64,000 bases of DNA from contig NZ_CP103289.1 in NCBI RefSeq assembly GCF_024757985.1, positions 2,976,001 to 3,040,000 of the forward strand, read 5' to 3'. This DNA comes from Cellulomonas sp. NS3 (GTDB lineage: Bacteria > Actinomycetota > Actinomycetes > Actinomycetales > Cellulomonadaceae). Below the pieces are notes generated by a model. It did no database searches and was not told the origin of the DNA. It saw only the letters and a list, made by a program, of their open reading frames with translations. This document shows positions 26,499 through 33,814 of the stretch, piece by piece; positions within the stretch are counted from its first letter, which is position 1; each line of letters opens with the position of its first letter. A program made the position numbers and the translations under genes.

Positions 26499-27209
26499 GT
26501 GCTGCGTCGAGTCGCCGGGGTGGACGGGGTGGCGGAGCTCGACGTCCTCGACCGCCCCGAGGCGCAGGAGATCGCGGACCGGGTGCAGGCCCTGCGGACC
26601 GCATGGTGCCGGCGTTCTCCCCGGGTCGAGTTCTACACCCTGGGCGGCAACGCCTACATGGATCTCGCCGGGAGCTCGGAGGCCACCTACGTCGCCTCGG
26701 CCCGTCGTGGCAACGCCGTGCTGGACGAGCACTTCCACGCGCTCTACGAGCGCCTCGCGGACCGCCTCGGTACCGCCCTCGGGCTGACCGCCCGCTATCC
26801 GGACGACCTGGCCCGCCCCGGGTTCCACATCTGGCTGGGCACCGGCATCCCGCTCGGGCCGCACGCCTCCGTGCACTTCGACCTGCAGTACCTCGGGATC
26901 ATCGCCCGGCCGGCGTACCGCGCGTGCTCGGGAACCGTGTCCTTCACGGTCCCGATCGCGTTGCCCGCCAACGGCTCCGGGCTCAACGTCTGGCCCGGCT
27001 GTGGCTATCCGGCCTCGCCGTCGCAGATCCGGGCCGTCAGCCAGGGTCCACCGGTGGTGATCGGCTACCGGACCGGCACCGCCGTGGTGCACAGCGGTCA
27101 CGTCCTGCACCAGATCGGTGCGACCCCCGAACCGGGCGCCGACGACGTGCGGCTGACCCTGCAGGGCCACGGGCTCGTCCGCGGGTCCGACCTCGTCCTC
27201 TACTGGTGA
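26499..27209 (+). CDS. 2OG-Fe(II) oxygenase-like protein of the ATP-grasp cluster
   Basis: The protein has 236 residues from the chosen GTG, which has GGAAGAAGG just upstream. The frame is also open from GTG 26430/ATG 26433, but that region overlaps a promoter-like sequence. A double-stranded beta-helix iron site is suggested by H126-F-D128 in ASVHFDLQY, a distal His in VVHSGHVLHQIG (H201 or H204) and an Arg that could bind 2-oxoglutarate in DVRLTLQGHG (R218). Residues 43-57 (VEFYTLGGNAYMDLA) are probably conserved in the family. The likely role is hydroxylation or oxidation of the repeat protein encoded 11 bases downstream. The assignment rests on this motif pattern only; the specific family was not recognised. 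Confidence 0.65.
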   Translation: MLRRVAGVDGVAELDVLDRPEAQEIADRVQALRTAWCRRSPRVEFYTLGGNAYMDLAGSSEATYVASARRGNAVLDEHFHALYERLADRLGTALGLTARYPDDLARPGFHIWLGTGIPLGPHASVHFDLQYLGIIARPAYRACSGTVSFTVPIALPANGSGLNVWPGCGYPASPSQIRAVSQGPPVVIGYRTGTAVVHSGHVLHQIGATPEPGADDVRLTLQGHGLVRGSDLVLYW

Positions 27210-27220
27210 AAGGGCCGACC

Positions 27221-27790
27221 ATGCCCAGCTCCTACATCCCCGACGACGACCGTGTCGACGTGATCGGCAAGCTCTCCGAGCGTCTGGACGCGATGGGCGA
27301 CCGGAGCCTGCGCGCAGCCGCGGAGGAGGCCGCGTCCGACGACTCCGACGACCCCGGCACGACCCTCAAGCCCGTCAAGGACGACGGGGAGAAGGACAAG
27401 GAGACCAAGGAGGTGCCGAAGGAGCAGGGCGAGAAGGACGCCAAGGAGTTCAAGGACGAGGGCGAGAAGGACGGTAAGGACGTCAAGGACGAGGGCGACA
27501 AGGACCTCAAGGACGAGGGCCAGAAGGACGGCAAGGACGCCAAGGACGAGGGCCAGAAGGACGCCAAGGACGAGGGCGAGAAGGAGCCCACGGAGAAGGA
27601 GCCGGGCGAGAAGGAGCTCGGGCAGAAGGAGCCCAGCGAGAAGGAGCCGGACGAGAAGGAGCTCGGCGAGAAGGAGCAGGGCGAGAAGGAGGCGGAGTTC
27701 GAGGCGCCGTTCCCCGACGACGACCCCCGGTCGGCGCCGGCCGATCCCCCGTACGAGCGCGGGGGACCCGCTGCCCCGCCGGTCATGTAG
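27221..27790 (+). CDS. Lys/Glu/Asp/Gly repeat protein, candidate modified precursor
   Basis: This 189-residue protein begins MPSSYIPDDDRVDVIGKLSE, with GAAAGGG at ribosome-site spacing. Residues 1-50 form a non-repetitive, acidic, leader-like segment. Residues 78-119 contain KDEG at 78, 89, 97, 108 and 116, so units of 11, 8, 11 and 8 residues alternate. Residues 120-159 are eight five-residue units of the form EKE-P/L/Q-G/S/D/T. The tail (PFPDDDPRSAPADPPYERGG) is Pro-rich. There is no Cys, no signal peptide and no hydrophobic core. Lys next to Glu/Asp is what an ATP-grasp ligase needs to make side-chain amides, and Asp, Lys and Pro are typical targets of 2OG oxygenases. An alternative is a disordered, LEA-like protective protein. 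Confidence 0.75.
   Translation: MPSSYIPDDDRVDVIGKLSERLDAMGDRSLRAAAEEAASDDSDDPGTTLKPVKDDGEKDKETKEVPKEQGEKDAKEFKDEGEKDGKDVKDEGDKDLKDEGQKDGKDAKDEGQKDAKDEGEKEPTEKEPGEKELGQKEPSEKEPDEKELGEKEQGEKEAEFEAPFPDDDPRSAPADPPYERGGPAAPPVM
27452..27697 (+). repeat. Two in-frame tandem repeat arrays inside the candidate precursor gene
   Basis: The first array (27452-27577) alternates 33-base and 24-base units, each beginning AAGGACGAGGG. The second (27578-27697) is eight 15-base units of the type GAGAAGGAG plus two variable codons. Unit boundaries keep the frame, so copy number can change without breaking the protein. Confidence 0.8.
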
Positions 27791-27793
27791 CGC

Positions 27794-28588
27794 ATGGAGG
27801 TCCTCGCTCTCGCGGATCCGAGCGGTCGTCAAGCGCAGCTGCTCGAGGCGTTGCGTCGGTCCCTGCGCGTGCACGGGCTGGCGCTGCGCGCGGCGTCGCA
27901 CGACGAGCTCGCCCGCGAGGCCCGCGTCGAGCAGACCGGCCTGGACGCACGGGTGCTGCCGGACCGTCCCCTGCTGTGGCTGAGCCCCGGCGCCACCGGC
28001 CGCGGCCGGACGCCCGAGGACCGGTTCGTGGCCTACGAGAACTACTCCGCCGCCCGCGCCGTCGCGTTGCTGAGCCGCGCGCCGGTGCTCAACCGCCCCA
28101 CCGTCGTGGCGCCGTGCGGCACGCTGCCGGACAACCGGGCCATGGCCGTCCGCCGGGCCGGGTCCGTGCTGGGCGTCCCGCAGCGGGGCGAGGTGTTCAC
28201 CTCCCGCGCCGAGGACGCCGACGGCCTGACCGAGGTCCTCGACTTCGCGACCGGCCGGACCGCGTGGCGGGTTCCCGAGGACGCAGCCGGCCCGTTCCGT
28301 GTACGGCGAGGGATCAGCACCGCGCGGGCCGTCGCGGTCAGGGTCGTCGGCTCGACCACCGTGAGCCCGCGCCCGGTGCCGCGGCTGCTCGCGGAGCTCA
28401 GCATCCGGGTCGCCGCACTCTTCTCGCTCGACCTGGCCTCGGTCTGGTGGACCGGCACGTCCGCCGAGCCGTACCTGTCCCGGATCGACGGCTGGCACTG
28501 GGACGTCAGCCTCGCGGCGGACCTGCTCCCCGTCGCGGCTGCCGTGGCCGACTGGACGGTCGACCGCCTCGCGGAGGGCGCTGCGTGA
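27794..28588 (+). CDS. Shrunken ATP-grasp-like protein (partner of the downstream ligase)
   Basis: This 264-residue protein starts 3 bases after the repeat-protein stop and ends by overlapping the ligase start (GTGA). It looks like a degenerate paralogue of that ligase. LNRPTVVAPCGTLPDNRAMA (residues 99-118) parallels VVNRPGAYQFNSYKPAHYA. LLAELSIRVAALFSLDLASVWW (198-219) parallels LLVQLTAEQGLLFAGWDFKV. What is missing is the ATP-binding segment with its Lys (VVKP) and the metal-binding ExN at the end. It should not bind ATP normally and may instead recognise the repeat protein or dimerise with the active ligase. This interpretation is by eye and tentative; no other family fits. Confidence 0.6.
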   Translation: MEVLALADPSGRQAQLLEALRRSLRVHGLALRAASHDELAREARVEQTGLDARVLPDRPLLWLSPGATGRGRTPEDRFVAYENYSAARAVALLSRAPVLNRPTVVAPCGTLPDNRAMAVRRAGSVLGVPQRGEVFTSRAEDADGLTEVLDFATGRTAWRVPEDAAGPFRVRRGISTARAVAVRVVGSTTVSPRPVPRLLAELSIRVAALFSLDLASVWWTGTSAEPYLSRIDGWHWDVSLAADLLPVAAAVADWTVDRLAEGAA

Positions 28589-29454
28589 TCGGGATCGCCG
28601 GCACCCGGGCCGATCCGGTGATGCTGCACTTCGCGACCCGCTGCGTCGTCGCAGGCGTCCCGTTCGCCGACCTCGACCTCGTGGAGGCGGCGACGCGCGG
28701 CGACTGGCGGCTCAGTCTGCCGCCGGCACCGGACGACCGGATCTCCGGTGCCGAGGACGTCCGGCTCGCCGACCTGTCCGGCGTGTACGTCCGGCCGATC
28801 TACCTCGGGACCACCGACCGCGCGCGAACGCGGTGGAGCGGCCTGCTGGAGGGCATGAACGCCTGGCTCGACGTGACCGCGCAGACGGTCGTGAACCGCC
28901 CGGGCGCCTATCAGTTCAACAGCTACAAGCCGGCCCACTACGCCTGGCTCGCGGCGCGTGGCCTGCCGGTGCCGCCCAGCCTCATGAGCTCCGACCGGCA
29001 GCACGTCGAGGCGTTCCTGGCCGGTGGGCGGACCGTCGTGAAGCCGATCTGCGGCACGCGCGCCACCACCCGCGAGCTGACGGCCGACGACCTCGGACGG
29101 TTGGCCGGCAGCGACGTCCCGGTGCTCGTGCAACGCCTCGTGCCGGGCGACGACGTCCGCGCGCACGTGGTCGGCGGCTCCGTGATCGCCGCCAGGTTCA
29201 CCAGCGAGGCGATCGACTACCGCAAGGACCGCGGCGCCGACCGCCGCCCCGTCGAACTCCCCGACGACCTCGCCACCCTGCTCGTGCAGCTCACCGCGGA
29301 ACAGGGACTCCTCTTCGCGGGCTGGGACTTCAAGGTCGACCGCGACGGCACGTACTGGTGCCTCGAGTGCAACCCGATGCCGGGCTACAGCCACTACGAC
29401 CGCGTCTGCGACCACCGGATCAGCGACGAGCTGATCCGGCTGCTCCAGCGCTGA
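28585..29454 (+). CDS. ATP-grasp ligase (RimK/MvdD-like)
   Basis: This 289-residue protein has a pre-ATP-grasp domain (residues 1-110) ending in VVNRPGAYQFNSYKP. ATP-binding Lys lies in TVVKPICGTR (K153). The adenine/ribose loop is VLVQRLVPGDDVRAHVV (residues 180-196). Metal ligands lie in FAGWDFKVD (D248) and LECNPMPGYSHYD (E261, N263). This pattern is typical of ATP-grasp enzymes that join a carboxylate to an amine or hydroxyl on peptides, such as RimK, MvdC/MvdD and graspetide synthetases. It is co-translated with the degenerate partner and sits two genes after a Lys/Glu/Asp repeat protein, its likely substrate. It could form cross-links within the repeats or add amino acids to their side chains. 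Confidence 0.85.
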   Translation: MIGIAGTRADPVMLHFATRCVVAGVPFADLDLVEAATRGDWRLSLPPAPDDRISGAEDVRLADLSGVYVRPIYLGTTDRARTRWSGLLEGMNAWLDVTAQTVVNRPGAYQFNSYKPAHYAWLAARGLPVPPSLMSSDRQHVEAFLAGGRTVVKPICGTRATTRELTADDLGRLAGSDVPVLVQRLVPGDDVRAHVVGGSVIAARFTSEAIDYRKDRGADRRPVELPDDLATLLVQLTAEQGLLFAGWDFKVDRDGTYWCLECNPMPGYSHYDRVCDHRISDELIRLLQR

Positions 29455-29488
29455 CCTCGGCCGACGCGCCTGGCGCACCGCGAGCCTC

Positions 29489-30391
29489 TCAGTGGAGCGT
29501 GGTCTTCACCTTGAGGATCTTGTGCTTGCCGTCAACCGGCTCTTCGTACGTCAGGTCCGCGCCGGTGCTCAGAGGGGTGTGATTGGCGGAGAAGAACACG
29601 TAGTCGATCTTGCGACCGGCCACCGTGTCAGCGCCGACTCTCCTGGTCTCGTTGTTGGCGAGCTGTGCTGCCTCGATGAAGCGGCCGTTGGACCGCCCCT
29701 CGGGGTGCTTGTAGAGGGGGTCGAGGGCAGCGAGCGTCGGCGTCGTGTTGAGGTCGCCGCCGACCACCACCGAGTGGCCACGACCGATCCAGTCGCCGGT
29801 GATCTCCTTGACCCGTCGGGCCTGGCGCAGCCGGACCTCCGCCGGGTTGGGGTCGTAGACGGTGAAGTGGGTCGAGCAGGCGTGCACCCGGTGCGTGCCC
29901 TTGTCGAACACCGCGCAGGCGATCCCGAAGTTCTTGCCTTCCCCGGCGACGTCGAAGGCCTCGTCGAAGGCGCTCCCCGCGCCTGGGTGGATGGCCGCGT
30001 TGCCCTTGGTCCCGCCCGGGCAGTCGCCCTTGGCCACCTGCTCGTGGAACGCGACCGTCCACGTGGGGTGGTTCGCCCTCAGGGCGGTGACCCAGCCCGA
30101 GCAGACCTCCTGCGCCGTCACCGCGTCCCAGTTGCCGGACTCCGCCAGTCGCACCACCCGGTTCCAGCGGGCCTCGTCCTGGTCGGTGTTGTGCTGGACG
30201 ACGCGCAGGTTGGCCGGTGCGGCCGCCGCGCTGCTCGCGGACGCGACGTCCTGCGCGTCCGCCCCGGCGACCGCCGTCGCGAGCTGCGACGACCCGTCGA
30301 CGTCGGCCGCGTACGCCGCCGTCGGCACCGCCCCAGCCCCCAGGATCATGACTGCTGCCGCGGCAAGCACGGCGCGAGTCCTCGTGATCAT
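29489..30391 (-). CDS. Secreted endonuclease/exonuclease/phosphatase (EEP) family protein
   Basis: This 300-residue protein has a clear Sec signal peptide (AVLAAAAVMILGAGA, cleaved near AYA-AD). The EEP fold is shown by LRVVQHNTDQD and VTAQEVC at the first metal site, the His/Asn strand VHACSTHFTVYDPN, GGDLNTTPT and KIDYVFFS. The final His normally found in SDH is in DGKHKILKV, where the usual Asp is replaced by Lys. This substitution at the end of the catalytic dyad could lower activity. Members are extracellular nucleases or phosphodiesterases. The gene is convergent with the ATP-grasp gene, 34 bases apart, with no hairpin between them. Confidence 0.85.
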   Translation of the reverse strand: MITRTRAVLAAAAVMILGAGAVPTAAYAADVDGSSQLATAVAGADAQDVASASSAAAAPANLRVVQHNTDQDEARWNRVVRLAESGNWDAVTAQEVCSGWVTALRANHPTWTVAFHEQVAKGDCPGGTKGNAAIHPGAGSAFDEAFDVAGEGKNFGIACAVFDKGTHRVHACSTHFTVYDPNPAEVRLRQARRVKEITGDWIGRGHSVVVGGDLNTTPTLAALDPLYKHPEGRSNGRFIEAAQLANNETRRVGADTVAGRKIDYVFFSANHTPLSTGADLTYEEPVDGKHKILKVKTTLH

Positions 30392-30668
30392 GTGCGCTCC
30401 CCCTCGAGTGCGATCGGAGCACGCCGGAGCGCGCCTGCCGCGACTCTAGCCCGGCGAGACATGGACGCACCCCTCCCTCCGGCGACGTCGGCAGGATCCG
30501 GGCCGGCACAGGCGGCCTGGTCACGCTCGACTCCTGATCCGTTGACCCGCCCGGCGGTACCTGGCGGCGACGACCAGCGCGCCGCGGCGGGCTCAGGACG
30601 CCGTGCGGCGCGTCAGCGCCCACGACGTCGGGACACCCGTGGGCCGGTGCTGCCGCTACCGTGTGCCG

Positions 30669-31313
30669 GTGATCCTCTGGCTCAACGGTGGCTTCGGCTC
30701 GGGCAAGACGACGCTCGCGGAGGAGCTCCACCGACGGCTCCCGGACGCGCTCGTGTACGACCCCGAGGACGTCGGCCTCCTGCTCTGGAGGTGGCTCCCG
30801 CCGGGCGGCGACTTCCAGCACCTGCCGAGCTGGCGCGAGCTGGTCGTCGCGACGGCGCTGTCGCTGCGCCGGCACCACGCGCAGACGCTGGTCGTCCCGA
30901 TGTCCCTCGTCCGCGACGCCTACCGCGACGAGATCCTCGGCGGGCTCGCGGACGCCGGCGAGGACGTCCTGCACGTCTTCCTCGAGGCCGACGCCGAGGT
31001 GCTCCGCGAGCGGCTCGACGCCCGGGCCCGCGCGCTGCACCCCGACAGCCCGGGGTGGGAGCCGGGCGCCGTCGCGATGGGCCTGCCCCCGGTCGCGGAG
31101 TCCGTCGCCGCCGCCCGGCGCCAGCCGCCCGGGACGCTCCTGCTGCGCTCCGACCGGCTGACGCCCGCCGAGCTGGCCGACGCGGTGCTCGCCCGGGCCG
31201 GGACGGACCGCGCCGCAGCCTCAGGGTCGGCAGGGTCGGCAGGGTCGGCAGGGTCGGCAGGGTCGCGCTCGCAGTCGCCCGGGGCCGGTGCTTCCTCGCG
31301 TGCGCCGCGCTAG
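30669..31313 (+). CDS. P-loop NTPase, AAA/shikimate-kinase-like
   Basis: This 214-residue protein begins at GTG 30669 (ILWLNGGFGSGKTT), in line with the usual start of this family; GTG 30663 is an alternative. Walker A is GGFGSGKTT, a lid-like Arg-rich segment follows AEVLRERLDARARAL, and a possible Walker B strand is TLVVPMSLV. Such proteins are small-molecule kinases of unknown substrate. The last ~25 residues are a GSA tripeptide repeat tail encoded by a 9-base tandem repeat, probably a recent length-variable extension. The stop lies 26 bases inside the next gene. Confidence 0.8.
   Translation: MILWLNGGFGSGKTTLAEELHRRLPDALVYDPEDVGLLLWRWLPPGGDFQHLPSWRELVVATALSLRRHHAQTLVVPMSLVRDAYRDEILGGLADAGEDVLHVFLEADAEVLRERLDARARALHPDSPGWEPGAVAMGLPPVAESVAAARRQPPGTLLLRSDRLTPAELADAVLARAGTDRAAASGSAGSAGSAGSAGSRSQSPGAGASSRAPR
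31224..31265 (+). repeat. Nine-base tandem repeat (GGGTCGGCA, about 4.7 copies)
   Basis: Four perfect copies of GGGTCGGCA and a partial fifth encode Gly-Ser-Ala units near the C-terminus of the P-loop protein. The repeat keeps the frame when copy number changes and is prone to slippage. Confidence 0.85.
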
Positions 31314-31806
31314 CCGCGCCCTGACCTATCCCGAGGTCGGCGCGTCCCTCACGGACGAGCTGCCCGCGGGCTACCACCACCAGCGCCATCGCGCCGTGCT
31401 GGGGACGGGACGGGCGCTGTTCGAGCGCTCGTCGGCCGCGGTCACCCGCTGGGAGCTCCATCGACGCGCCGGGGTCTCGCCCGCCCCGGGGACGCCGCCG
31501 GCCGCCACGGGTCTCGACGTCGACCTCCGCGCCACCCTCGGGCCGGTCGTCGTCCGCGTGCCCTGCCGCGTCGTCGCGCTCGTCGACGACCCGGACCGGC
31601 GCGGGTTCGCCTACGGCACGCTCACCGGTCACGCGGAGTGCGGCGAGGAGGCGTTCGTCGTGTCCATCGACGCGCAGGACGTCGTCCGGCTCGAGATCGC
31701 GGCGTTCTCCCGCCCGGGGCGCTGGTACTCGCGCCTCGGTGCGCCGCTCGCACGGGCAGCTCAGCGGGCCGTCACGCGCCGGTACCTGAGCGCGCTGGTC
31801 ATGTGA
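31288..31806 (+). CDS. DUF1990 family protein
   Basis: This 172-residue protein matches the DUF1990 pattern: LTYPEVGASL near the N-terminus, GYHHQRHRAVLGTG, then GLVVxVPCRVV-like strands (VVVRVPCRVVALVDDP), FAYGTLTGHAECGEEAF and a C-terminal RRYLSALVM. The function of the family is unknown; plant and bacterial members occur. The GTG start at 31288 lies inside the end of the preceding gene, indicating co-translation. Confidence 0.8.
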   Translation: MLPRVRRASRALTYPEVGASLTDELPAGYHHQRHRAVLGTGRALFERSSAAVTRWELHRRAGVSPAPGTPPAATGLDVDLRATLGPVVVRVPCRVVALVDDPDRRGFAYGTLTGHAECGEEAFVVSIDAQDVVRLEIAAFSRPGRWYSRLGAPLARAAQRAVTRRYLSALVM

Positions 31807-31839
31807 CGCACGGCCGCTGACCCGGTCCGACGGCGGGCT

Positions 31840-32556
31840 CTAGCCGGCGGCCGGCTCGACGAGGTGGGGGCCGTCGTTGCGGACGTTGCCGACCGCCTTG
31901 CCGACCTCGCGCGGCTCGAGGTGCGGCTCCGGCAGCCCGGCGAGGAGCGCGGCGACGTCCTCGAGGTCGGTCAGGTGCGGGTCGAGCCACGCGTCGACCT
32001 GGTCCGGCGTCACGAGCACCGGGCAGCGCTCGTGGATCTCGCCGAGGGTGTCGGTCGCCGCGCGGGTCGCGACCGTCGCCGTCCACAGCCACTCCCCCGG
32101 TCGCTCGGGGTCCGGGCGCAGCTCGTAGAGCCCCGCGGCGGCGATCAGGTCGCCGCCCGCGTGCAGGAAGAACGGGGTCTTCGAGCCGTCGGCGTTCTTG
32201 CGCCACTCGTAGAAGCCGTCCATGGGGACCAGGCAGCGCCGCTTCGCCGCCGCGCGCTTGAACGCGGGCTTCTCGGTGAGCGACTCCGAGCGCGCGTTGA
32301 TCATCCGGGCACCGACCTTGGTGACCTCGTCGTCCTTGGCCCACGCCGGCACCAGGCCCCAGCGCACCCGCCTGAGCTGGCGGACGGGCTCGGCGTCCTC
32401 GGGTGCGCCGCGTGGCGTGCGTTCGAGCACGACCCGGATGTCCTGCTGCGGCGCCACGTTCCAGGACGGCGCGGTCTCCTCGTCGACGATCTCCTGCACC
32501 GCCAGGGCGCCGGCGATGTCGGCGTCCCGGCGTGCGCTCGCGTACCTGCCACACAT
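31840..32556 (-). CDS. SOS response-associated peptidase (SRAP, YedK/HMCES-like)
   Basis: This 238-residue protein begins at MCGRYASAR. The start is fixed by the invariant Cys2, which becomes the N-terminal nucleophile after Met removal and forms a thiazolidine link with abasic sites in single-stranded DNA. The other family landmarks are present: WNVAPQQDIRVV, MINARSESLTEKPAFK, RRCLVPMDGFYEW (active-site Glu) and ERCPVLVTPDQVDAWL. The product shields abasic sites and repairs them as DNA-protein cross-links. It is a stand-alone gene, convergent with DUF1990. Confidence 0.93.
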   Translation of the reverse strand: MCGRYASARRDADIAGALAVQEIVDEETAPSWNVAPQQDIRVVLERTPRGAPEDAEPVRQLRRVRWGLVPAWAKDDEVTKVGARMINARSESLTEKPAFKRAAAKRRCLVPMDGFYEWRKNADGSKTPFFLHAGGDLIAAAGLYELRPDPERPGEWLWTATVATRAATDTLGEIHERCPVLVTPDQVDAWLDPHLTDLEDVAALLAGLPEPHLEPREVGKAVGNVRNDGPHLVEPAAG

Positions 32557-32718
32557 GGGGCCACCCTCCCGCACCGGCCGGTCGTGCGCTCGGCGACGCG
32601 GGCGTCGGCTCAGCGCCCGCCGGTGCGACCGTCCCGCCCGGGACGTCTGTCCGGGTCGGCACCCCGCGAGCGCAGCAGCCGCTCCGTCAGGTCGGCGACG
32701 CGCGCCGTCCCGGCGGTG

Positions 32719-33627
32719 TCAACCCTGGCCGTCGACCCGCAGCTCGGGCAGCAGCGGGCTGCGCGCCGCGACAGCACCCGTCGTGGTGACCGGGAAGGAG
32801 CCGTAGATCGCCGTCACGTCGACCAGGACGTGCACCGCGCTGGTCACGAAGAGGCGGATCGTCGGCCGGCCCTGGAACAGCCCCACGGCCGTGACCGCGA
32901 AGTTGGCGAGGTCCTGGTTCGCGGTGAAGTTGATGGACGACGTCTCGGGGCGTGCGACGCCGTGCGGGAACAGGGTCACGTAGCCGACCCCGGCGCCCTG
33001 CGTCACCGTCAGGTTGACGAAGATGCTCGCGGCATCGAGGTCACCCGTCGCGGCGTCCACCGCGACGTCGATGGTGGCGCCGGCGACGACGCGGCCGCTG
33101 GCGTCGAGCGCGCCCGGGGTCCGGCCGACGATCGATGCGCGCCCGGCCTCCGTGCGGGTGTCGAGCACACGCGTCGGGGCGGGCGCATAGATCATCGGCA
33201 GGTACGAGACGAGGTCCTGCAGGTCGAGGTTCGTCACGAGGTAGCCGCGCTCGACGCCCGTGCCGTCGCGGTCCAGGCCGATGACGGGTCCGGCCGGGGT
33301 GTTCCTGATCTCGCCGAGCTGCGGGTTCCAGCCCGTCGCGTCGGAGGGCTCGAGCCGCAGCTGGGCGCCCGTGGGGTTCGCGAGCGACAGCGTCGGTGCG
33401 GTGCTCGTCGCGGCGAGGCGGGTGCCCGACGTGCCGGCGTCGTGCGCGCGGCCGGCGAGCAGCGGGTCGCCCGCCGCGGCCGACGCCGAGGTCGAGCCGA
33501 TGGCGGTCGCGGCGGCGGCCCCGGCGACGGCCATGCCGCCCATCCGGAGCAGTCGACGGCGTGAGACCTCCGGCGCGGCGGCGTCCGGTGCCGTCGCGCC
33601 GTGCGCGGTGGTGTCGTCGGTGGTCAT
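32719..33627 (-). CDS. Tat-exported repeat-domain surface protein
   Basis: This 302-residue protein starts at MTTDDTTAHG. A twin-arginine signal (SRRRLLRMGGMAVAGAAAA) indicates Tat export. After a Ser/Ala/Gly-rich linker, the C-terminal ~170 residues carry strands of the type RVLDTRTEAGRASIVG, then SIFVNLTVTQGAGVGYVTLF, SSINFTANQDLANFAVTAVG and SAVHVLVDVTAIYGSF. This is the beta-rich module found, often in several copies, on secreted actinobacterial proteins; its function is unknown and adhesion or glycan binding is plausible. Only one module is present here and there is no catalytic domain, which is unusual. Confidence 0.7.
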   Translation of the reverse strand: MTTDDTTAHGATAPDAAAPEVSRRRLLRMGGMAVAGAAAATAIGSTSASAAAGDPLLAGRAHDAGTSGTRLAATSTAPTLSLANPTGAQLRLEPSDATGWNPQLGEIRNTPAGPVIGLDRDGTGVERGYLVTNLDLQDLVSYLPMIYAPAPTRVLDTRTEAGRASIVGRTPGALDASGRVVAGATIDVAVDAATGDLDAASIFVNLTVTQGAGVGYVTLFPHGVARPETSSINFTANQDLANFAVTAVGLFQGRPTIRLFVTSAVHVLVDVTAIYGSFPVTTTGAVAARSPLLPELRVDGQG

Positions 33628-33814
33628 CTGCGTCCCTACTCTCGGGCGATCCGGCACACCCACGCACCCCCGTGCGCCACGCGCGTCACCCGTCCGGTCG
33701 GCACCGGCGGGAGGACGGGTGGTCGGCGTTCACCGTCACGCTTCTCACCCGTTCATCGGCGTCCGCGGGTGAACCTTGAGCCGTTGGTACGCACCTCTCC
33801 TCCGAGCCCGCGGC

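Noticed and set aside
27200-28498. Minus-strand frame containing long Leu-rich repeats opposite the Lys/Glu repeat gene
   Set aside because: The Leu/Val repeats are only the complement of GAG/AAG codons; ribosome sites, gene spacing and operon context support the plus strand.
31224-31265. CRISPR-like or minisatellite array
   Set aside because: A simple 9-base in-frame tandem repeat inside a gene, with no spacers.
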